Assembly: GCF_021601385.1 (NCBI RefSeq)
Contig: NZ_BQHO01000026.1
Coordinates: forward strand, 1-64,000
Source of the DNA: Pseudomonas parasichuanensis
GTDB lineage: Bacteria; Pseudomonadota; Gammaproteobacteria; Pseudomonadales; Pseudomonadaceae
Direction of reading: 5' to 3'
Length of the DNA stretch: 64,000 nucleotides
Below, in pieces: positions 1-8,768 of this stretch (its first letter is position 1; each line of letters opens with the position of its first letter). The notes under the pieces were generated by a model. The model was not told the DNA's origin and did not search any database. It worked only from the letters and a program-made list of their open reading frames with translations. The position numbers were made by a program, and so were the translations under genes.

Positions 1-326
1 ACGCTGCCCGCCGTGAGCGGGCTGAGGGTTTGGGGCAGGGCGGGGCAGTTGAACAGCAGGCTGCAGTAACCGCACTTTTCCCACATCACATGCAGCTGGC
101 CATCGTTGCCGTGGCCTTGGTGATGATCGTGGTCATGCGCCATGGGCATGGCCATCGACATGTCCATCGGCATGGACATGCCGGCGTGGTGCTCCATCGG
201 CATCGACTGGGAAACCAGTGGGCCGATGAAGATCATCCACATGGCGAACAGGCTCAGCCAGCCGCCACCGACGCGCCTGCGATCAGGGTGGGTGCTGCGC
301 ACGGAGCTGTTGCGCGGCAGGCTCAT
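1..326 (-). CDS. DUF2946 family protein, partial (3' end outside window)
   Basis: The frame is open from an ATG at 326 leftward to the window edge, so the C-terminus is missing. The visible 108 residues have a hydrophobic N-terminal segment (about residues 22-40), then a stretch very rich in Met and His (repeated MPMxM and HDHDHH-like patterns), then a Cys-x-x-Cys motif (KCGYCSLL). This matches the DUF2946 family of small copper-associated proteins. The Met/His-rich stretch is plausibly a copper ligand region, which is an inference. It lies 20 nt downstream of the PCu(A)C chaperone gene on the same strand, so the two are probably co-transcribed. In pseudomonads such clusters often continue into a TonB-dependent copper receptor, but that gene would be outside this window. 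Confidence 0.75.
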   Translation of the reverse strand, partial: MSLPRNSSVRSTHPDRRRVGGGWLSLFAMWMIFIGPLVSQSMPMEHHAGMSMPMDMSMAMPMAHDHDHHQGHGNDGQLHVMWEKCGYCSLLFNCPALPQTLSPLTAGS

Positions 327-346
327 GGCGAGCGCCTGTCAGCTGA

Positions 347-832
347 TCAGTGTGCGTGTTCGTGCGAGGCTGGCTGGTCGGCCGGCGGCTGCTTCTGCAC
401 CGCGACGTCGACGGTGACGTCACCGGCTTTTTCGAAGTGCAGGGTCAGCGGGAAGCGCTTGCCGTCGGTGAGCAGGCTGCGGTCCTTGGGCTGCATGATC
501 ATCACGTGGTAGGCGCTGGGGGCGAACACCACATCCTTGCCGGCCGGCACCGCTACGCTTTGCACGTGTTGCATCTTCATGGCGCCGGCGGCGCTCATCA
601 CGTGCTCGTGCAACTGGGCGTCATTGGTGATGGGGCTGTCCACCGAGAGCAGGCGGTCATCGGCCTTGCCGTTGTTGTGCACCACGAAGTAGGCCGCCAC
701 GTTGGGTGCGTTCGGCGGCAGTTCCAGCGACCAGGGGTGGGCAATGTGCAGGTCGCCGACGCTGTATTCGTGGGCGTTGGCATAGGCGCCGGGCAGCAGC
801 AGGGCGGCCAGGACAAGGGCTTGCTTGAGCAT
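347..832 (-). CDS. PCu(A)C family periplasmic copper chaperone
   Basis: 161 residues. An N-terminal signal peptide (MLKQALVLAALLLPGAYANA) is followed by a beta-rich domain typical of PCu(A)C proteins. Candidate copper ligands include His/Met in HEHVMSAAGAMKM and the later YHVMIM segment, which resembles the family H-x-M site. The C-terminus ends in a His-rich tail (SHEHAH). PCu(A)C proteins bind Cu(I) in the periplasm and help metallate the CuA site of cytochrome oxidase. GGAGA lies a suitable distance upstream of the ATG at 832. It sits between two DUF2946 genes on the same strand, forming a small copper-handling operon. The family assignment is firm; the exact partner oxidase is not visible here. 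Confidence 0.88.
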   Translation of the reverse strand: MLKQALVLAALLLPGAYANAHEYSVGDLHIAHPWSLELPPNAPNVAAYFVVHNNGKADDRLLSVDSPITNDAQLHEHVMSAAGAMKMQHVQSVAVPAGKDVVFAPSAYHVMIMQPKDRSLLTDGKRFPLTLHFEKAGDVTVDVAVQKQPPADQPASHEHAH

Positions 833-880
833 GGGTGAATCTCCGGTCTGTTCAGGTTCTGATGGGCAGCGTAGTGAACA

Positions 881-1270
881 TCAGGCCAGCGGAGAGGCAC
901 GGGGATTGAGCGCGGGCCATAACTGGCGCGGCGTGGGCTGGTAGTCGGCGAGGTGTGGGATGTGCCCGGCCTGCAGCAACGGCGGGATGTGCAGTTGTGG
1001 CGGGTAGCTGGGCAAGGCCAGCAAAGGCGCCGCGCCCGAGCAGCACCAGCAGTTCATCATGCTGGCGCTGTCATCGCTTTGCGTGCCGAGGTCGATCTTG
1101 GCCAGGGCCTGTACATCGACCTTGGCCTTGTTCGCCATGCTCGAACAGAAAGCCCCCCACAGCAGCTGTTCGGCCGGGCCCTTGGGCGCGGCAGAAGACA
1201 GCGGCATGGCCAGCAGGTTGAACAGCACTGCAAGGCAGGCTATCCAGGCGATGTGCCGACGTGGGGGCAT
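881..1270 (-). CDS. DUF2946 domain-containing protein
   Basis: 129 residues with a hydrophobic N-terminal signal-like segment (residues 8-27, ending near SSAAP). A central Cys cluster (MMNCWCCSG) and Met-rich residues are typical of DUF2946. It is the first gene of the leftward copper cluster: the PCu(A)C gene starts 48 nt downstream and a second DUF2946 gene follows that. The family has no settled biochemical role; gene context ties it to copper. Compared with the other copy in this window it lacks the long Met/His-rich stretch, so the two are not interchangeable duplicates. Confidence 0.72.
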   Translation of the reverse strand: MPPRRHIAWIACLAVLFNLLAMPLSSAAPKGPAEQLLWGAFCSSMANKAKVDVQALAKIDLGTQSDDSASMMNCWCCSGAAPLLALPSYPPQLHIPPLLQAGHIPHLADYQPTPRQLWPALNPRASPLA

Positions 1271-1364
1271 GGAGAGATCCGGTCAGGAATCGTGGTGGCT
1301 ATTGTACGGCGGAGTATAGGTAAAAATGCCGGGGTGCGGTGAAGTGCCGCACCTGGGACTGCTT

Positions 1365-1450
1365 TGCAGCCCTTTCGCTGGCAAGCCAGCTCCCACAGGT
1401 GTTGCGGCGAACCCTGTGGGAGCCGGCTTGCCGGCGAAAGGGGCGCAAAG
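1365..1450. repeat. Inverted pair of REP elements
   Basis: Two REP units face each other here: one reads through CGCTGGCAAGCCAGCTCCCA and the other is its near reverse complement, separated by about 20 nt. This is the P. putida-type REP family. It sits between the leftward DUF2946 gene and the leftward SPFH gene and fills most of the 194-nt gap. Confidence 0.85.
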
Positions 1451-1464
1451 CGCCCCCGGCGATT

Positions 1465-2319
1465 TCAAGCCTTGCCGCGCCCCATCAGGCCACGCACGGT
1501 TTCCTGCAGGTCGGCCGGCAGCACCACGACTTTCGAATTGTCGCTGCTCGCCAGGTTTTCCATCGCGCCAATGTAGCGCTCACCCAGCAGATACATGGCC
1601 GGCACGGTCTCGCTGCCCACCGCTTCCTTCACCAGGGTGATCGCCCGGGCCGAGGCCTCGGCCAGGTTCACCTGGGCTTCGGCATCCAGCTTGGCCGCCT
1701 GCAAGCGTGCCTCGGCTTCGAGAATGGCGGCCTGCTTGTTGCCTTCGGCGCGGGTCACGTCGGCTTTACGCTCACGCTCGGCGGCGGCCTGGCGCTCCAT
1801 GGCAGTCTGCATGCTTGGCGATGGCTTGATGTCCTGGATCTCCACCGAGCGCACGGTCACGCCCCAGTCCTCGGTCTGCTCGGACATCGCCTCGCGCAGG
1901 CGTGCCTTGATCTGCTCGCGGCTGGACAGCGCTTCGTCCAGGTCCATGGCGCCGACGATGGCGCGCAGCGAGGTCATGGTCAGGCTGGTGACGGCGAACG
2001 AGAAATTCTGCACGCCGTAGGAGGCTTTCTGCGGGTCCACGACCTTGGCGAAGCACAGGGCGTTGGCGACGATCACCGCGTTGTCCTTGGTGATGATCTC
2101 CTGCTGCTGCACGTCGAGGATGATGTCCTTGGTCGGCAGGCGGTAGGCGACTACGTCCATGTACGGGATGACGATGTTCAGGCCGGGCTTGAGGGTGCTG
2201 TGGTAGCGGCCCAGGCGCTCGACGATCCATTCCTCGCCCTGGGGCACGATGCGTACCCCTTTGAATACGGTGATCAGGACGAATACGGCGAGGGTGGCGA
2301 CGACGATGAGACTGGTCAT
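1465..2319 (-). CDS. SPFH/Band 7 (stomatin-like) membrane protein, QmcA type
   Basis: 284 residues. One N-terminal transmembrane segment (about residues 3-20) is followed by a complete SPFH/Band 7 domain (about 20-180: VPQGEEWIVERLGRY, then the KDNAVIVANA region). An Ala/Glu-rich coiled-coil (about 180-235) and a short C-terminal tail follow. Such proteins oligomerise as membrane scaffolds; QmcA of E. coli is the classic relative. The NfeD gene lies 27 nt upstream on the same strand, which is the standard NfeD-SPFH operon pairing and supports the call. The biological cargo or client is unknown. Confidence 0.88.
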   Translation of the reverse strand: MTSLIVVATLAVFVLITVFKGVRIVPQGEEWIVERLGRYHSTLKPGLNIVIPYMDVVAYRLPTKDIILDVQQQEIITKDNAVIVANALCFAKVVDPQKASYGVQNFSFAVTSLTMTSLRAIVGAMDLDEALSSREQIKARLREAMSEQTEDWGVTVRSVEIQDIKPSPSMQTAMERQAAAERERKADVTRAEGNKQAAILEAEARLQAAKLDAEAQVNLAEASARAITLVKEAVGSETVPAMYLLGERYIGAMENLASSDNSKVVVLPADLQETVRGLMGRGKA

Positions 2320-2346
2320 GTTTGCGAACTTCCTTTTAGTGCGGAT

Positions 2347-2784
2347 TCAGGCCCGGGTAACCCGGGCGGTGTTGCCTTCGATGGCGGCCAGGCGCACACG
2401 CTCGCCGGCGGGGATATCGCTGTCGGCGATGCAGGTCCATTCCTCGTTGCCGAGGATCGGCTTCTGGAAGCGCACGCGGCCTTTCTGGAACTGCGAGACG
2501 CTGGCGGTCAAAAGGCCGACCTCGCCGATCACGCTGTCGGCGGTCCAGCGCACGTCCGGCTTCTTGCGGCGCAACACCTTGAACCACAGCACGGTGGTGA
2601 TGGACGAGAACACCACCCACAGCAGCCCTTGCATATCCAGTTGCAGGCTGGGGGCGAGCAGCGCGATGAACGACACCAGCACGGCGCCGATGCCGAACCA
2701 GAGAATGAAGAAGGTGGGGAGCACCAGTTCCAGCAGGATCAGGGCCACGCCGAAGACGAGCCAGATCCACCATTGCATTTCCAT
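2347..2784 (-). CDS. NfeD family membrane protein
   Basis: 145 residues. Three to four hydrophobic segments fill the first 80 residues (WWIWLVFGVALILLEL, then FFILWFGIGAVLVSFIALL, then LLWVVFSSITTVLWF). The cytoplasmic or periplasmic C-terminal OB-fold-like NfeD domain follows (about 90-145, with RVRFQKPILGNEEW). This is the short NfeD1b type, without a protease domain. It precedes the SPFH gene by 27 nt in the same operon. NfeD proteins are thought to work with SPFH partners in membrane organisation. A second in-frame ATG two codons in (2778) is a possible alternative start. Confidence 0.87.
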   Translation of the reverse strand: MEMQWWIWLVFGVALILLELVLPTFFILWFGIGAVLVSFIALLAPSLQLDMQGLLWVVFSSITTVLWFKVLRRKKPDVRWTADSVIGEVGLLTASVSQFQKGRVRFQKPILGNEEWTCIADSDIPAGERVRLAAIEGNTARVTRA

Positions 2785-2862
2785 ATGGGTGGGGCCTTCC
2801 AGTAGAGGGGGAGTGATTTTACGGCAAGATCAGGATACAGGGCCATTGAGTGGCCATGGGCG

Positions 2863-3273
2863 TCAGCGGCAAGTCGACAGCCAATCTTCCACACGCAGGC
2901 CGGGAACGCGCTGGAACTCGCGCAGGTTATTGGTTACCAGGACCAGGCCACGTGCCCGGGCGTGCCCGGCGATCATCTGGTCATAAGGGCCAATGGGTGT
3001 TCCGGCCTTGGCCAGCTCCGCGCGCAACTGGGCGGTATGGGCCGCACCAAGGGTGTCGTAGTCGAGTACTTCGAGCCGGGCAGTGAAACCTTCGACCACA
3101 GCAAGATTGCGTGCTGGGGCTGCTGACTTTTCTGCGCCGTAGACAAGCTCCATCAGTGTCACGGTGCTGATCGCCAATTGGCCGTAATGGCGGTTGAACG
3201 CCTCACGCACGACCTGCGGCTTGTTCTTGATGGTGAAGATGCAGATGTTGGTATCGAGCATGTACCTGAGCAT
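2863..3273 (-). CDS. vapC: VapC-like PIN-domain toxin ribonuclease
   Basis: 136 residues forming one PIN domain. The acidic catalytic residues are recognisable: Asp in MLDTNICIF near the N-terminus, Glu in TLMELVYG, Asp in GPYDQMIAGHA, and the late LVTNNLREF motif. VapC toxins cleave RNA, often initiator tRNA, in a Mg-dependent manner. The start ATG overlaps the TGA of the upstream vapB by one base (TGATG), which indicates translational coupling. The pair is isolated from other accessory genes, between NfeD and cobK. All key residues are present, so the toxin is probably active. Confidence 0.9.
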   Translation of the reverse strand: MLRYMLDTNICIFTIKNKPQVVREAFNRHYGQLAISTVTLMELVYGAEKSAAPARNLAVVEGFTARLEVLDYDTLGAAHTAQLRAELAKAGTPIGPYDQMIAGHARARGLVLVTNNLREFQRVPGLRVEDWLSTCR

Positions 3274-3503
3274 CAGAATCCTTCGCGCTCCTGGTCGGCA
3301 GGTTGCTCTCGGCTGGCCATGTAATCCGCTGTCACGTCATCGCCTTCGAACCAGTTGTCCCAGGCTTCGCCTGCGGGCGAAATGATGCGTGAGCGCCCGA
3401 CCGCGACGATATCCACGCGGGTGACGTTATCCGGAAGGGCAAGTGCTTTAGGCATGCGGATGGCCTGGCTGCGGTTGCTTTTGAAGACTGCACCTTGCTC
3501 CAT
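3273..3503 (-). CDS. vapB: VapB-like antitoxin (AbrB/SpoVT swapped-hairpin type)
   Basis: 76 residues from the ATG at 3503, preceded at 6 nt by a strong AAGGAGG. A longer reading from 3566 would add 21 residues with no ribosome site, so I chose the inner start. The N-terminal segment (VFKSNRSQAIRMPKALALP) is the classic AbrB-like DNA-binding fold of VapB antitoxins. The acidic C-terminus (WFEGDDVTADYM...) should wrap the toxin. The gene precedes vapC with a one-base overlap. Such complexes normally repress their own promoter; the short region upstream (3504-3588) would hold the operator. Confidence 0.88.
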   Translation of the reverse strand: MEQGAVFKSNRSQAIRMPKALALPDNVTRVDIVAVGRSRIISPAGEAWDNWFEGDDVTADYMASREQPADQEREGF

Positions 3504-3588
3504 GATGTGCCTCCTTGAAAGCGCGAATGTATGACAGGAGTTTATGCGCGACTGTGTATATGTCAACGGGATATACGTTGCGGGCCGC

Positions 3589-4317
3589 TCAATGGCGGGG
3601 AAGCTCGAGTGCCGCCAGCAATTGATTTACGTCTGAGAACTCTTGATCGACTGCGGGCAGTATCGGCCGCTTGAGCACCAGCACCGGCACCCCCCGTTCA
3701 CGCGCCACTTCCAGCTTCGGCTCAGTCGCCGTACTGCCACTGTTCTTGCTCACCAGCACATCGATCTGCCGGCGCTCGAACAGCGCGCGCTCATCGTCGA
3801 TACGGAACGGCCCCCGTGCACCAATCACTTCGCAGCGCTCATTGCCTAGGTAGGCTTCGAGGGCGCGCAGGGTCCAGAACTGGTGTGAAGGAATCTCGTC
3901 CAGATGCTGCAGGGGCTCGCGCCCGAGGGTGAACAGCGGGCGCTGGAAGGGCGCCAGGGCCTCGATCAGCCCGGCCCAGCCCTCGACCTCGCGCCAGTCG
4001 TCCCCCGCTTGCGCCTGCCAGGCCGGGCGCCTGAGGGCCCAGCAGGTGGTGCCGGTCAGCGCCGCAGCCTGGGCGGCGTTGGCGCTGATCTGCGCGGCAT
4101 ACGGGTGGGTGGCGTCGATCAGCAGGTTGATACCTTCGTCACGTAGGTAGCGCGCCAGGCCCTCGGCGCCACCGTAGCCACCGACCCGCACCTGGCAGGC
4201 CAGGTCCTGGGGCACCCGGCCGATGCCAGCGAGGCTGTAGACATGCTGCGGCCCGAGTGTGCGGGCGATGGCCAGGGCCTCGGTCACCCCGCCCAGCAGC
4301 AGGATGCGCCCGTTCAT
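3589..4317 (-). CDS. cobK: Precorrin-6A reductase
   Basis: 242 residues from the ATG at 4317, which overlaps the cbiD stop by 4 nt (ATGA). The N-terminus is a Rossmann-like NADPH-binding fold ([15 protein letters not shown]). Conserved CobK/CbiJ features follow, including [13 protein letters not shown] and [13 protein letters not shown]. The enzyme reduces the macrocycle of precorrin-6A to precorrin-6B in cobalamin synthesis. A frame extending upstream to 4986 is an artefact of overlap with cbiD. It is the last gene of the leftward cobL-cbiD-cobK operon. Confidence 0.92.
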   Translation of the reverse strand: MNGRILLLGGVTEALAIARTLGPQHVYSLAGIGRVPQDLACQVRVGGYGGAEGLARYLRDEGINLLIDATHPYAAQISANAAQAAALTGTTCWALRRPAWQAQAGDDWREVEGWAGLIEALAPFQRPLFTLGREPLQHLDEIPSHQFWTLRALEAYLGNERCEVIGARGPFRIDDERALFERRQIDVLVSKNSGSTATEPKLEVARERGVPVLVLKRPILPAVDQEFSDVNQLLAALELPRH

Positions 4318-5408
4318 TGCACACCCGCCTTGCCGACGATGCCGCCCTGGCGGTCGATGGCGAACACTTCCACCTGTACCTGGGCCGGCACCACGCTGCG
4401 GGCGAAGGCCAGCGCGTGGCGGCAGACCTCGTCGCCCAGGGCGATACCGGCGGCAAGGGCCAGGGCGAGGGCCTGCTGGCTGGTGTTGGCGTCGACGATA
4501 GCCGCTTGCAAGGTTGCATCGGCGCCAATGTCGGCGGCCCAGCCGGCCAGCTGCGGCAGGTCGATGCTCGAATGGCGGCTGTGCAGGTCCATGTGCCCGG
4601 CGGCCAGTTTGCTGATCTTGCCGAAGCCGCCGCACAGGCTCAGGCGCGGCACCGGTACCTTGCGCAGGTGCTTGAGCACGGCGCCGACGAAGTCGCCCAT
4701 CTCGATCAGGGCGATTTCGGGCAGGCCGTACACCCGGCGCATGGTGTCCTCGCTGGCGTTGCCGGTGCACGCGGCGATGTGGGTGTAGCCGTTGGTGTGG
4801 GCCACATCGATACCTTGATGGATCGAGGCGATATAGGCCGCGCAGGAGAACGGCCGGACGATGCCGCTGGTGCCGAGGATCGACAGGCCGCCGAGGATGC
4901 CCAGGCGCGGGTTCATGGTCTTCAGGGCCAGGGCTTCTCCGTCGCGGACATTGACCGTGACTTCGAAACCACCGGCGTAGGCACATTCGTGTGCCAGCTG
5001 CTGCAAGTGTTCGCTGATCATCCGCCGGGGTACCGGGTTGATCGCGGGCTCGCCCACGCCCAGCACCAGGCCCGGGCGGGTCACGGTACCCACGCCTTGC
5101 CCGGCGACAAAGCGGATGCCGGGCTCGGCCAGCAGGCGCACCTGGCTATAGAGCAGTGCCCCATGGGTGACATCCGGGTCGTCACCGGCATCCTTGAGGG
5201 TGCCGGCCTCGGCGCCCTCTGCCGTGGCGCGGCAGAACTCCAGGCGCATCTCTACCACCTTGCCCTTGGGCAGGGTGATGTGCACCGCATCGTTGTGCTG
5301 GGCGGTCAGCAGCAGGCGCGCCGCCGCAAGGCTGGTGGCGGTGGCGCAGCTGCCGGTGGTCAGGCCGCTGCGCAGGGGCGCGGGTTGTTCGCGGGTTTCT
5401 TCACGCAT
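4314..5408 (-). CDS. cbiD: Cobalt-precorrin-5B C1-methyltransferase CbiD
   Basis: 364 residues, the usual CbiD length. The N-terminal signature [18 protein letters not shown] and the glycine-rich [13 protein letters not shown] and CTGNASE motifs are diagnostic. CbiD performs the C1 methylation and ring-contraction-linked deacylation step of the anaerobic corrin route; classic aerobic pathways use the unrelated CobF instead. It overlaps cobL by 8 nt and cobK by 4 nt, so translation of the three is coupled. No cobF is visible, so this organism appears to rely on CbiD within an otherwise largely aerobic gene set, as other pseudomonads do. Confidence 0.92.
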   Translation of the reverse strand: MREETREQPAPLRSGLTTGSCATATSLAAARLLLTAQHNDAVHITLPKGKVVEMRLEFCRATAEGAEAGTLKDAGDDPDVTHGALLYSQVRLLAEPGIRFVAGQGVGTVTRPGLVLGVGEPAINPVPRRMISEHLQQLAHECAYAGGFEVTVNVRDGEALALKTMNPRLGILGGLSILGTSGIVRPFSCAAYIASIHQGIDVAHTNGYTHIAACTGNASEDTMRRVYGLPEIALIEMGDFVGAVLKHLRKVPVPRLSLCGGFGKISKLAAGHMDLHSRHSSIDLPQLAGWAADIGADATLQAAIVDANTSQQALALALAAGIALGDEVCRHALAFARSVVPAQVQVEVFAIDRQGGIVGKAGVQ

Positions 5409-6612
5409 CGAGGGGTTTGACCACGTCGAGCAGGGTGATCGGCAGCGCCTGGCGCCAGGTGTCGAAGCTGCCCAACGGCTGGGTGTGGGCGATATGGATA
5501 CGGGTCAGTTCGCCGCCATGCTGCTCGCGGAACTGCGCCAGGGCCACTTCGCTCTGCAGGGTCACGGCATTGGCCACCAGCCGCCCGCCGGGGCGCAGGC
5601 GCTCCCAGCACAGCGGCAAAACGCCTTCGCGGGTGACGCCGCCGCCGATGAAGATCGCATCGGGGCGCTCCAGGTCGTGCAGCGCCTGCGGGGCCTTGCC
5701 GCGAATCAACTGCAAGCCGGGTACGCCCAGGGTGTCGCGGTTGTGTTCGATGAAACCCTGACGGCCTTCGTCGGCCTCGATGGCCAGGGTGCGGCAGCTG
5801 GGGTGGGCGCGCATCCACTCGATGCCGATCGAGCCGCAGCCGGCGCCCACGTCCCACAGCAGTTCGCCGGGCTGCGGCGCCAGGCGGGCCAGGGTGATGG
5901 CGCGCACATCGCGCTTGGTCAACTGGCCGTCGTGACGCAAGGCGCTGTCGGGCAAGCCGGCGACGCGGGGCAGGCGCGGGGCGTCGACGCTGGCCTGGCA
6001 GTCGATGGCGACCAGGTTCAGCGCGGCGATATCGGTGTGCGGCCAGTCTTCGGCCGTGCCGCTCAGTTGGCGCTCCAGGGGCCCGCCCAGATGCTCGAAC
6101 ACCTGCAGGCGGCTGGGGCCGAAACCACGTTCATGCAGCAGCGCTGCGATGGCGGCTGGGCTGTGCTGGTCGTTGCTCAGCACCAGCAGGCGAAGGCCGC
6201 TGAACAGGTGGGCATTGAGCGCGGCCAGCGGGCGGGCGACCACAGAGACTACCTGCACGTCCTGCAAAGGCCAGCCGAGGCGGGCGGCGGCGAGGGCGCA
6301 GGAGGAGGGCATTGGCAGCACTTGCATCTCGCTGCTGGGCAGCTGGCGCGCCAGGCTGGCGCCCACGCCGTAGAACATCGGGTCGCCACTGGCCAGCACG
6401 CACACTGGCTGGCCGCGCAGGGCCATCACCGGCTCCAGCGTGAACGGGCTTGGCCAGTGGATCTGCTTGGCGCTTGAGCAGTGGGGCAGCAGGGCCAGCT
6501 GGCGCGGGCTGCCGACGATGTGCGTGGCCGCCAGCAGGGCGCGTCGGGCCTGCTTGCCCAGGCCGCTGAAGCCGTCTTCGCCGATGCCTACTATGGTGAG
6601 CCAGGGGGCCAT
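5401..6612 (-). CDS. cobL: Precorrin-6Y C5,15-methyltransferase (decarboxylating), CbiE-CbiT fusion
   Basis: 403 residues, matching full-length CobL. The N-terminal half is a CbiE-type tetrapyrrole methylase ([20 protein letters not shown]; later [11 protein letters not shown]). The C-terminal half is a CbiT-type SAM methyltransferase ([18 protein letters not shown], then IFIGGGVT). It methylates C5 and C15 and decarboxylates the acetate side chain at C12. It is the first gene of the leftward cobL-cbiD-cobK operon and has GAGGA upstream of its ATG at 6612. Its promoter must lie in the 214-nt divergent gap shared with cobG, much of which is a REP pair. Confidence 0.93.
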   Translation of the reverse strand: MAPWLTIVGIGEDGFSGLGKQARRALLAATHIVGSPRQLALLPHCSSAKQIHWPSPFTLEPVMALRGQPVCVLASGDPMFYGVGASLARQLPSSEMQVLPMPSSCALAAARLGWPLQDVQVVSVVARPLAALNAHLFSGLRLLVLSNDQHSPAAIAALLHERGFGPSRLQVFEHLGGPLERQLSGTAEDWPHTDIAALNLVAIDCQASVDAPRLPRVAGLPDSALRHDGQLTKRDVRAITLARLAPQPGELLWDVGAGCGSIGIEWMRAHPSCRTLAIEADEGRQGFIEHNRDTLGVPGLQLIRGKAPQALHDLERPDAIFIGGGVTREGVLPLCWERLRPGGRLVANAVTLQSEVALAQFREQHGGELTRIHIAHTQPLGSFDTWRQALPITLLDVVKPLDA

Positions 6613-6636
6613 GGAGTCCTCTTAGAGCGTATGGGG

Positions 6637-6738
6637 GCGCTTTGCGCCCCTTTCGCGGCACAAGGCCGCTCCTACAGGGGGTCGTGAATACCTGTAGGAG
6701 CGGCCTTGTGCCGCGAAAGGGCTGCGCAGCAGCCCCCG
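6637..6738. repeat. Inverted pair of REP elements (cobL-cobG divergent gap)
   Basis: Two REP units with arms reading TTTCGCGGCACAAGGCCGCT and its reverse complement, separated by about 20 nt. They occupy about half of the gap between the divergent cobL and cobG genes. I found no B12-box or cobalamin-riboswitch-like sequence in the rest of the gap. Confidence 0.85.
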
Positions 6739-6826
6739 GAATTCTGTGTTCGACCACCGGCTTTTCATGCCGCCGGACAAAGCAGGCATAATACCGCGCC
6801 TTCTACACTGAAGCGCACTTTCACGA

Positions 6827-8149
6827 TTGCCGGATGCCCCTTTGAAGCAGGCCCTGCCCCCCGACCTCTCACCCCGTCCCTCGGCCTGCCCGGGGTTGTG
6901 GCGCATCGTCGCCGCGCGCGACGGCGGCATCTGCCGGATCAAGCTGCCCGGCGGCCTGCTGCTGGCCGACCAGGCCGACGCGGTGGCCGACGCCGCCGAG
7001 CGCTTCGCCGGTGGGGTGATCGAGGCCACCAACCGCGCCAATCTGCAGATCCGTGGCATCGGCGACGACCACCGCGGGCTGGTCGAATACCTGCTGGCAG
7101 CGGGCCTGGGCCCGCGCGAGGCGGCCGGCGACGATGTGCGCAACCTGATGCTCAGCCCGCTGGCCGGGCTCGACCCCAGCCTGCTGCTCGACACCCGGCC
7201 ATTGGCCGGGCAGATCCTCGAGCTGCTCGAAGGCACACCACGCTTCCATGAGCTGTCGGCCAAGTTCGCCGTGCAGCTCGACGGCGGCGAGGGGCTGGCG
7301 ATGCTTGAACACCCCCATGACCTGTGGCTGTCCGCCGCGCAGTTCGAGCAGCGCACCTGGCTGGTATTCGGCCTGGCTGGCTGCCCGGTCGGCCAGCCAG
7401 TGGGCGCGGTGCCGGTGGAGCAGGGGTTGGCGCTGGTAAGGGCAGTGCTTGCACGCTTCCTCGACCTGGCCACGCCCGAGCAGTCGCGCATGCGCCAGTT
7501 GCTGACGACCTGCAGCGTCGAGCAGTTCATCGACGGGCTGGACATCCGCCGCGACGATGCTGTGTTGAGCTGGCGGCGAGCCGAGGCACTGGGCGCCTGG
7601 TTGGGCGTGTTGGCGCAGCGCCAAGGTGTGGCCCTCGGCGTGGCACCGCCGTTGGGGCGGCTGACCCCGGCCATGTTGCGCGGTGCTGCGCGCATCGCCC
7701 GGCAGTGGGGGGACGCCAGCCTGCGCCTGAGCCCCTGGCAGAGCCTGGTGTTGACCTCCCTCGACCCTGCGCAGATCGACGCCGCCCGCGATCGGCTCGC
7801 GGCGCTGGGCTTGCTCTGCGCCCCTGACCAGCCATTGGCCCGTGTCAGCGCCTGCACGGGCTCCAGCGGTTGTGCCAAGGCCCTGGCCGACACCAAGGCC
7901 GACGCCGTTGCCCTGGCCGCCCGGCTGCACCCTGGCGCCCCCGCCAGCGTGCACCTGACTGCCTGCCCCCGTTCCTGCGCCGTGGCCCATGTCGCCCCGG
8001 CCACCCTGCTGGCCCGGGCCCCGGGCCGTTACGACCTTTACTTGCGCGACGCGCGCCTGCCGGGTTTCGGCCGGTTGCGCGGCGCCAACCTCACCCCAGA
8101 AGAAGCAGGCGCCATGCTCGACCTGCCGACGGAGCACCTTGATGATTGA
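6827..8149 (+). CDS. cobG: Precorrin-3B synthase (oxygen-dependent)
   Basis: About 440 residues, read from a TTG at 6827; no nearby ATG in this frame is better, and the ribosome site is weak, so the start is uncertain. It belongs to the nitrite/sulfite-reductase-like ferredoxin fold family. The Cys ligands for siroheme/4Fe-4S are in ACTGSSGCAKALADTK and TACPRSCAVAH near the C-terminus. CobG hydroxylates precorrin-3A with O2 and forms a gamma-lactone, which marks the aerobic B12 route. It starts the rightward cobG-cobH-cobI-cobJ operon and overlaps cobH by 8 nt. Confidence 0.9.
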   Translation: MPDAPLKQALPPDLSPRPSACPGLWRIVAARDGGICRIKLPGGLLLADQADAVADAAERFAGGVIEATNRANLQIRGIGDDHRGLVEYLLAAGLGPREAAGDDVRNLMLSPLAGLDPSLLLDTRPLAGQILELLEGTPRFHELSAKFAVQLDGGEGLAMLEHPHDLWLSAAQFEQRTWLVFGLAGCPVGQPVGAVPVEQGLALVRAVLARFLDLATPEQSRMRQLLTTCSVEQFIDGLDIRRDDAVLSWRRAEALGAWLGVLAQRQGVALGVAPPLGRLTPAMLRGAARIARQWGDASLRLSPWQSLVLTSLDPAQIDAARDRLAALGLLCAPDQPLARVSACTGSSGCAKALADTKADAVALAARLHPGAPASVHLTACPRSCAVAHVAPATLLARAPGRYDLYLRDARLPGFGRLRGANLTPEEAGAMLDLPTEHLDD

Positions 8150-8768
8150 CTACATCCGCGATGGTCAGGAGATCTATCGCAATTCCTTCCGCATCATTCG
8201 CGAGGAGGCCCGGCTCGAGCGCATTCCCGCCGACCTGGAAAAGCTCGCCGTACGGGTGATCCATGCCTGCGGCATGGTCGAGGCCATCGATGGCCTGCAG
8301 TTCTCCGAAGGCGCCGGCACTGCCGGGCGTGAAGCCCTGGCCAAGGGCGCGCCGATCCTGTGTGACGCGCACATGGTCGCCGAAGGCATCACCCGCGCGC
8401 GCCTGCCGGCGAACAACCCGGTGATCTGCACCCTGCGCGACCCCAGCGTGCCAGACCTGGCCAAGGCTGAAGGCAACACCCGCTCGGCGGTGGCCCTGGA
8501 GCTGTGGCGCCCGCACCTTGAGGGCAGCGTGGTGGTGATCGGCAACGCGCCGACCGCGCTGTTCTACCTGCTGGAAATGATCGATGCCGGTGCACCCAAG
8601 CCTGCGCTGATCCTCGGTTTCCCGGTCGGTTTCGTCGGTGCTGCCGAGTCCAAGGCCATGCTCGCCGCCGACAGCCGCGGCGTGCCCTTCGTGATCATGC
8701 AGGGCCGCCTGGGCGGTAGCGCCATGGCCGCCGCCGCGGTCAATGCCCTCGCCACGGAGGTGGAATGA
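8142..8768 (+). CDS. cobH: Precorrin-8X methylmutase
   Basis: 208 residues from the ATG at 8142, inside the end of cobG. The domain is a complete CobH/CbiC fold: [20 protein letters not shown] at the N-terminus, the VIHACGM motif with the catalytic His, and the glycine-rich [13 protein letters not shown] near the C-terminus. It moves the methyl group from C11 to C12 to give hydrogenobyrinate. It overlaps cobG by 8 nt and cobI by 4 nt (ATGA), consistent with tight operon coupling. Confidence 0.94.
   Translation: MIDYIRDGQEIYRNSFRIIREEARLERIPADLEKLAVRVIHACGMVEAIDGLQFSEGAGTAGREALAKGAPILCDAHMVAEGITRARLPANNPVICTLRDPSVPDLAKAEGNTRSAVALELWRPHLEGSVVVIGNAPTALFYLLEMIDAGAPKPALILGFPVGFVGAAESKAMLAADSRGVPFVIMQGRLGGSAMAAAAVNALATEVE

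Noticed and set aside
4318-4986. Upstream extension of cobK
   Set aside because: It lies entirely inside cbiD in another frame, is Arg/Pro-rich, and cobK has a natural start overlapping the cbiD stop.
6739-6826. Possible cobalamin riboswitch upstream of cobG
   Set aside because: I looked for a B12-box-like sequence and the expected large structured leader; the space left beside the REP pair is too short and shows no match.
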